From an uncultured Chlamydiae bacterium (GTDB lineage: Bacteria > Chlamydiota > Chlamydiia > Chlamydiales > SM23-39), in contig CALBPE010000026.1 in NCBI GenBank assembly GCA_937899275.1, positions 1 through 33,728 on the forward strand: a stretch of 33,728 nucleotides of DNA, in the 5' to 3' direction. Shown here one piece after another: positions 33,599 through 33,728 of this stretch (within the stretch, counting starts at the first letter, position 1; every line of letters starts with the position of its first letter). The translations under genes were made by a program, and so were the position numbers. Under the pieces are notes generated by a model. That model was not told where the DNA came from. It saw only the letters and a list, made by a program, of their open reading frames with translations, and did not search any database.

Positions 33599-33728
33599 GT
33601 GCGGGTTTTAAAATGGGCTTTAGATAGACTTGATGTTCGCCTACCTTTAAAAGGCTATTTATCACGATCTTTGAATGAAATTAATACTACTGGCATGCAT
33701 ATTTCTGCTCTGCTCTGCAACCGTGTTT
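33599..33728 (+). CDS. Partial reading frame running off the right end, unidentified
   Basis: Mirror of the frame at 1-130. GTG at 33599 opens VRVLKWALDRLDV and the frame is still open at the last base. No family recognised. Confidence 0.35.
   Translation, partial: MRVLKWALDRLDVRLPLKGYLSRSLNEINTTGMHISALLCNRV

Larger units (their letters stand above)
1..33728. repeat. Whole-window perfect palindrome (two 16,864-bp inverted arms, no spacer)
   Basis: The first bases (aaacacggttgcagagcaga) are the reverse complement of the last bases. All gene pairs fit the rule partner = 33729 - position. The axis is inside the self-complementary octamer TCGATCGA at 16861-16868. Translations of the mirrored genes are identical except for gatB and the RND pump. 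The mismatched base pairs are 5182/28547, 5210/28519, 5224/28505, 5225/28504 and 10623/23106. Intergenic stretches that I compared by eye also match. The zero spacer, near-identity and interruption of a conserved gene at the axis point to an amplification, library or assembly fold-back. A very recent real inverted duplication cannot be excluded from sequence alone. Confidence 0.98.

Noticed and set aside
1-33728. Two functional operon copies (real gene dosage of gatCAB, efflux pump and xerD)
   Set aside because: The arms are almost identical over their full length with no spacer. Treating them as separate paralogues would double-count a single locus.
1-33728. CRISPR array, tRNA or rRNA genes, phage genes, toxin-antitoxin pair
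   Set aside because: No spaced direct repeats, cloverleaf-like sequence, rRNA segment, phage structural gene or convincing toxin-antitoxin pair was seen on either strand.

Overview
The window is one 16,864-base sequence followed immediately by its own reverse complement. Base i pairs with base 33729-i from end to end, and the axis lies between 16864 and 16865 with no spacer. Every gene therefore appears twice in mirror image. Comparing the two sets of translations and several intergenic stretches, I found five base differences between the arms: four within 44 bases at the 3' end of gatB, and one in the RND pump gene. The axis sits inside hemW, a conserved gene that is cut at about codon 152 in both arms. 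The simplest reading is a fold-back product, from amplification or library chimerism or from an assembler walking back along the opposite strand, rather than a natural 33.7 kb replicon. The biology is best read from one arm of about 16.9 kb.

The organism looks like a bacterium of the Chlamydiota, probably an environmental (amoeba- or arthropod-associated) lineage. This is inferred from the gene mix: gatCAB beside a YIP1-type membrane protein, a TIGR01777 epimerase, a plant-type ferredoxin next to an A-type Fe-S carrier, XerD, HemW and ORFan membrane proteins. The sequence is AT-rich with sigma70-like promoters. No rRNA or marker gene here proves the assignment.

Layout of the left arm (the right arm mirrors it). 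At 1-130 (-) an unidentified reading frame runs off the end. At 233-2003 (+) are a DUF378 membrane protein, a YfcH-like epimerase and a YIP1-family protein. At 2037-5226 (+) is gatC-gatA-gatB, translationally coupled, making the amidotransferase that converts Glu-tRNA(Gln) and Asp-tRNA(Asn). At 5359-10981 (+) is a complete tripartite RND efflux operon: outer-membrane TolC-like lipoprotein, periplasmic adaptor lipoprotein and inner-membrane pump. At 10983-13575 (-) are xerD, a 394-aa membrane protein behind a perfect consensus promoter, and a 146-aa ORFan. At 13679-14642 (+) are a short adenylate kinase-like protein and a 52-aa protein. At 14639-14979 (-) is the degenerate 3' end of an IS200/IS605-type element: a tnpB tail plus right-end hairpins. 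At 15180-16864 (+) are ferredoxin, an A-type Fe-S carrier, an acidic coiled-coil protein and truncated hemW, a loose Fe-S and radical-SAM neighbourhood.

I do not see a convincing new defence or mobile system. The points most worth checking are the palindrome itself, the localised gatB differences, the IS605 remnant that supplies a neighbour's stop codon, and the strongly promoted ORFan membrane protein ahead of xerD.
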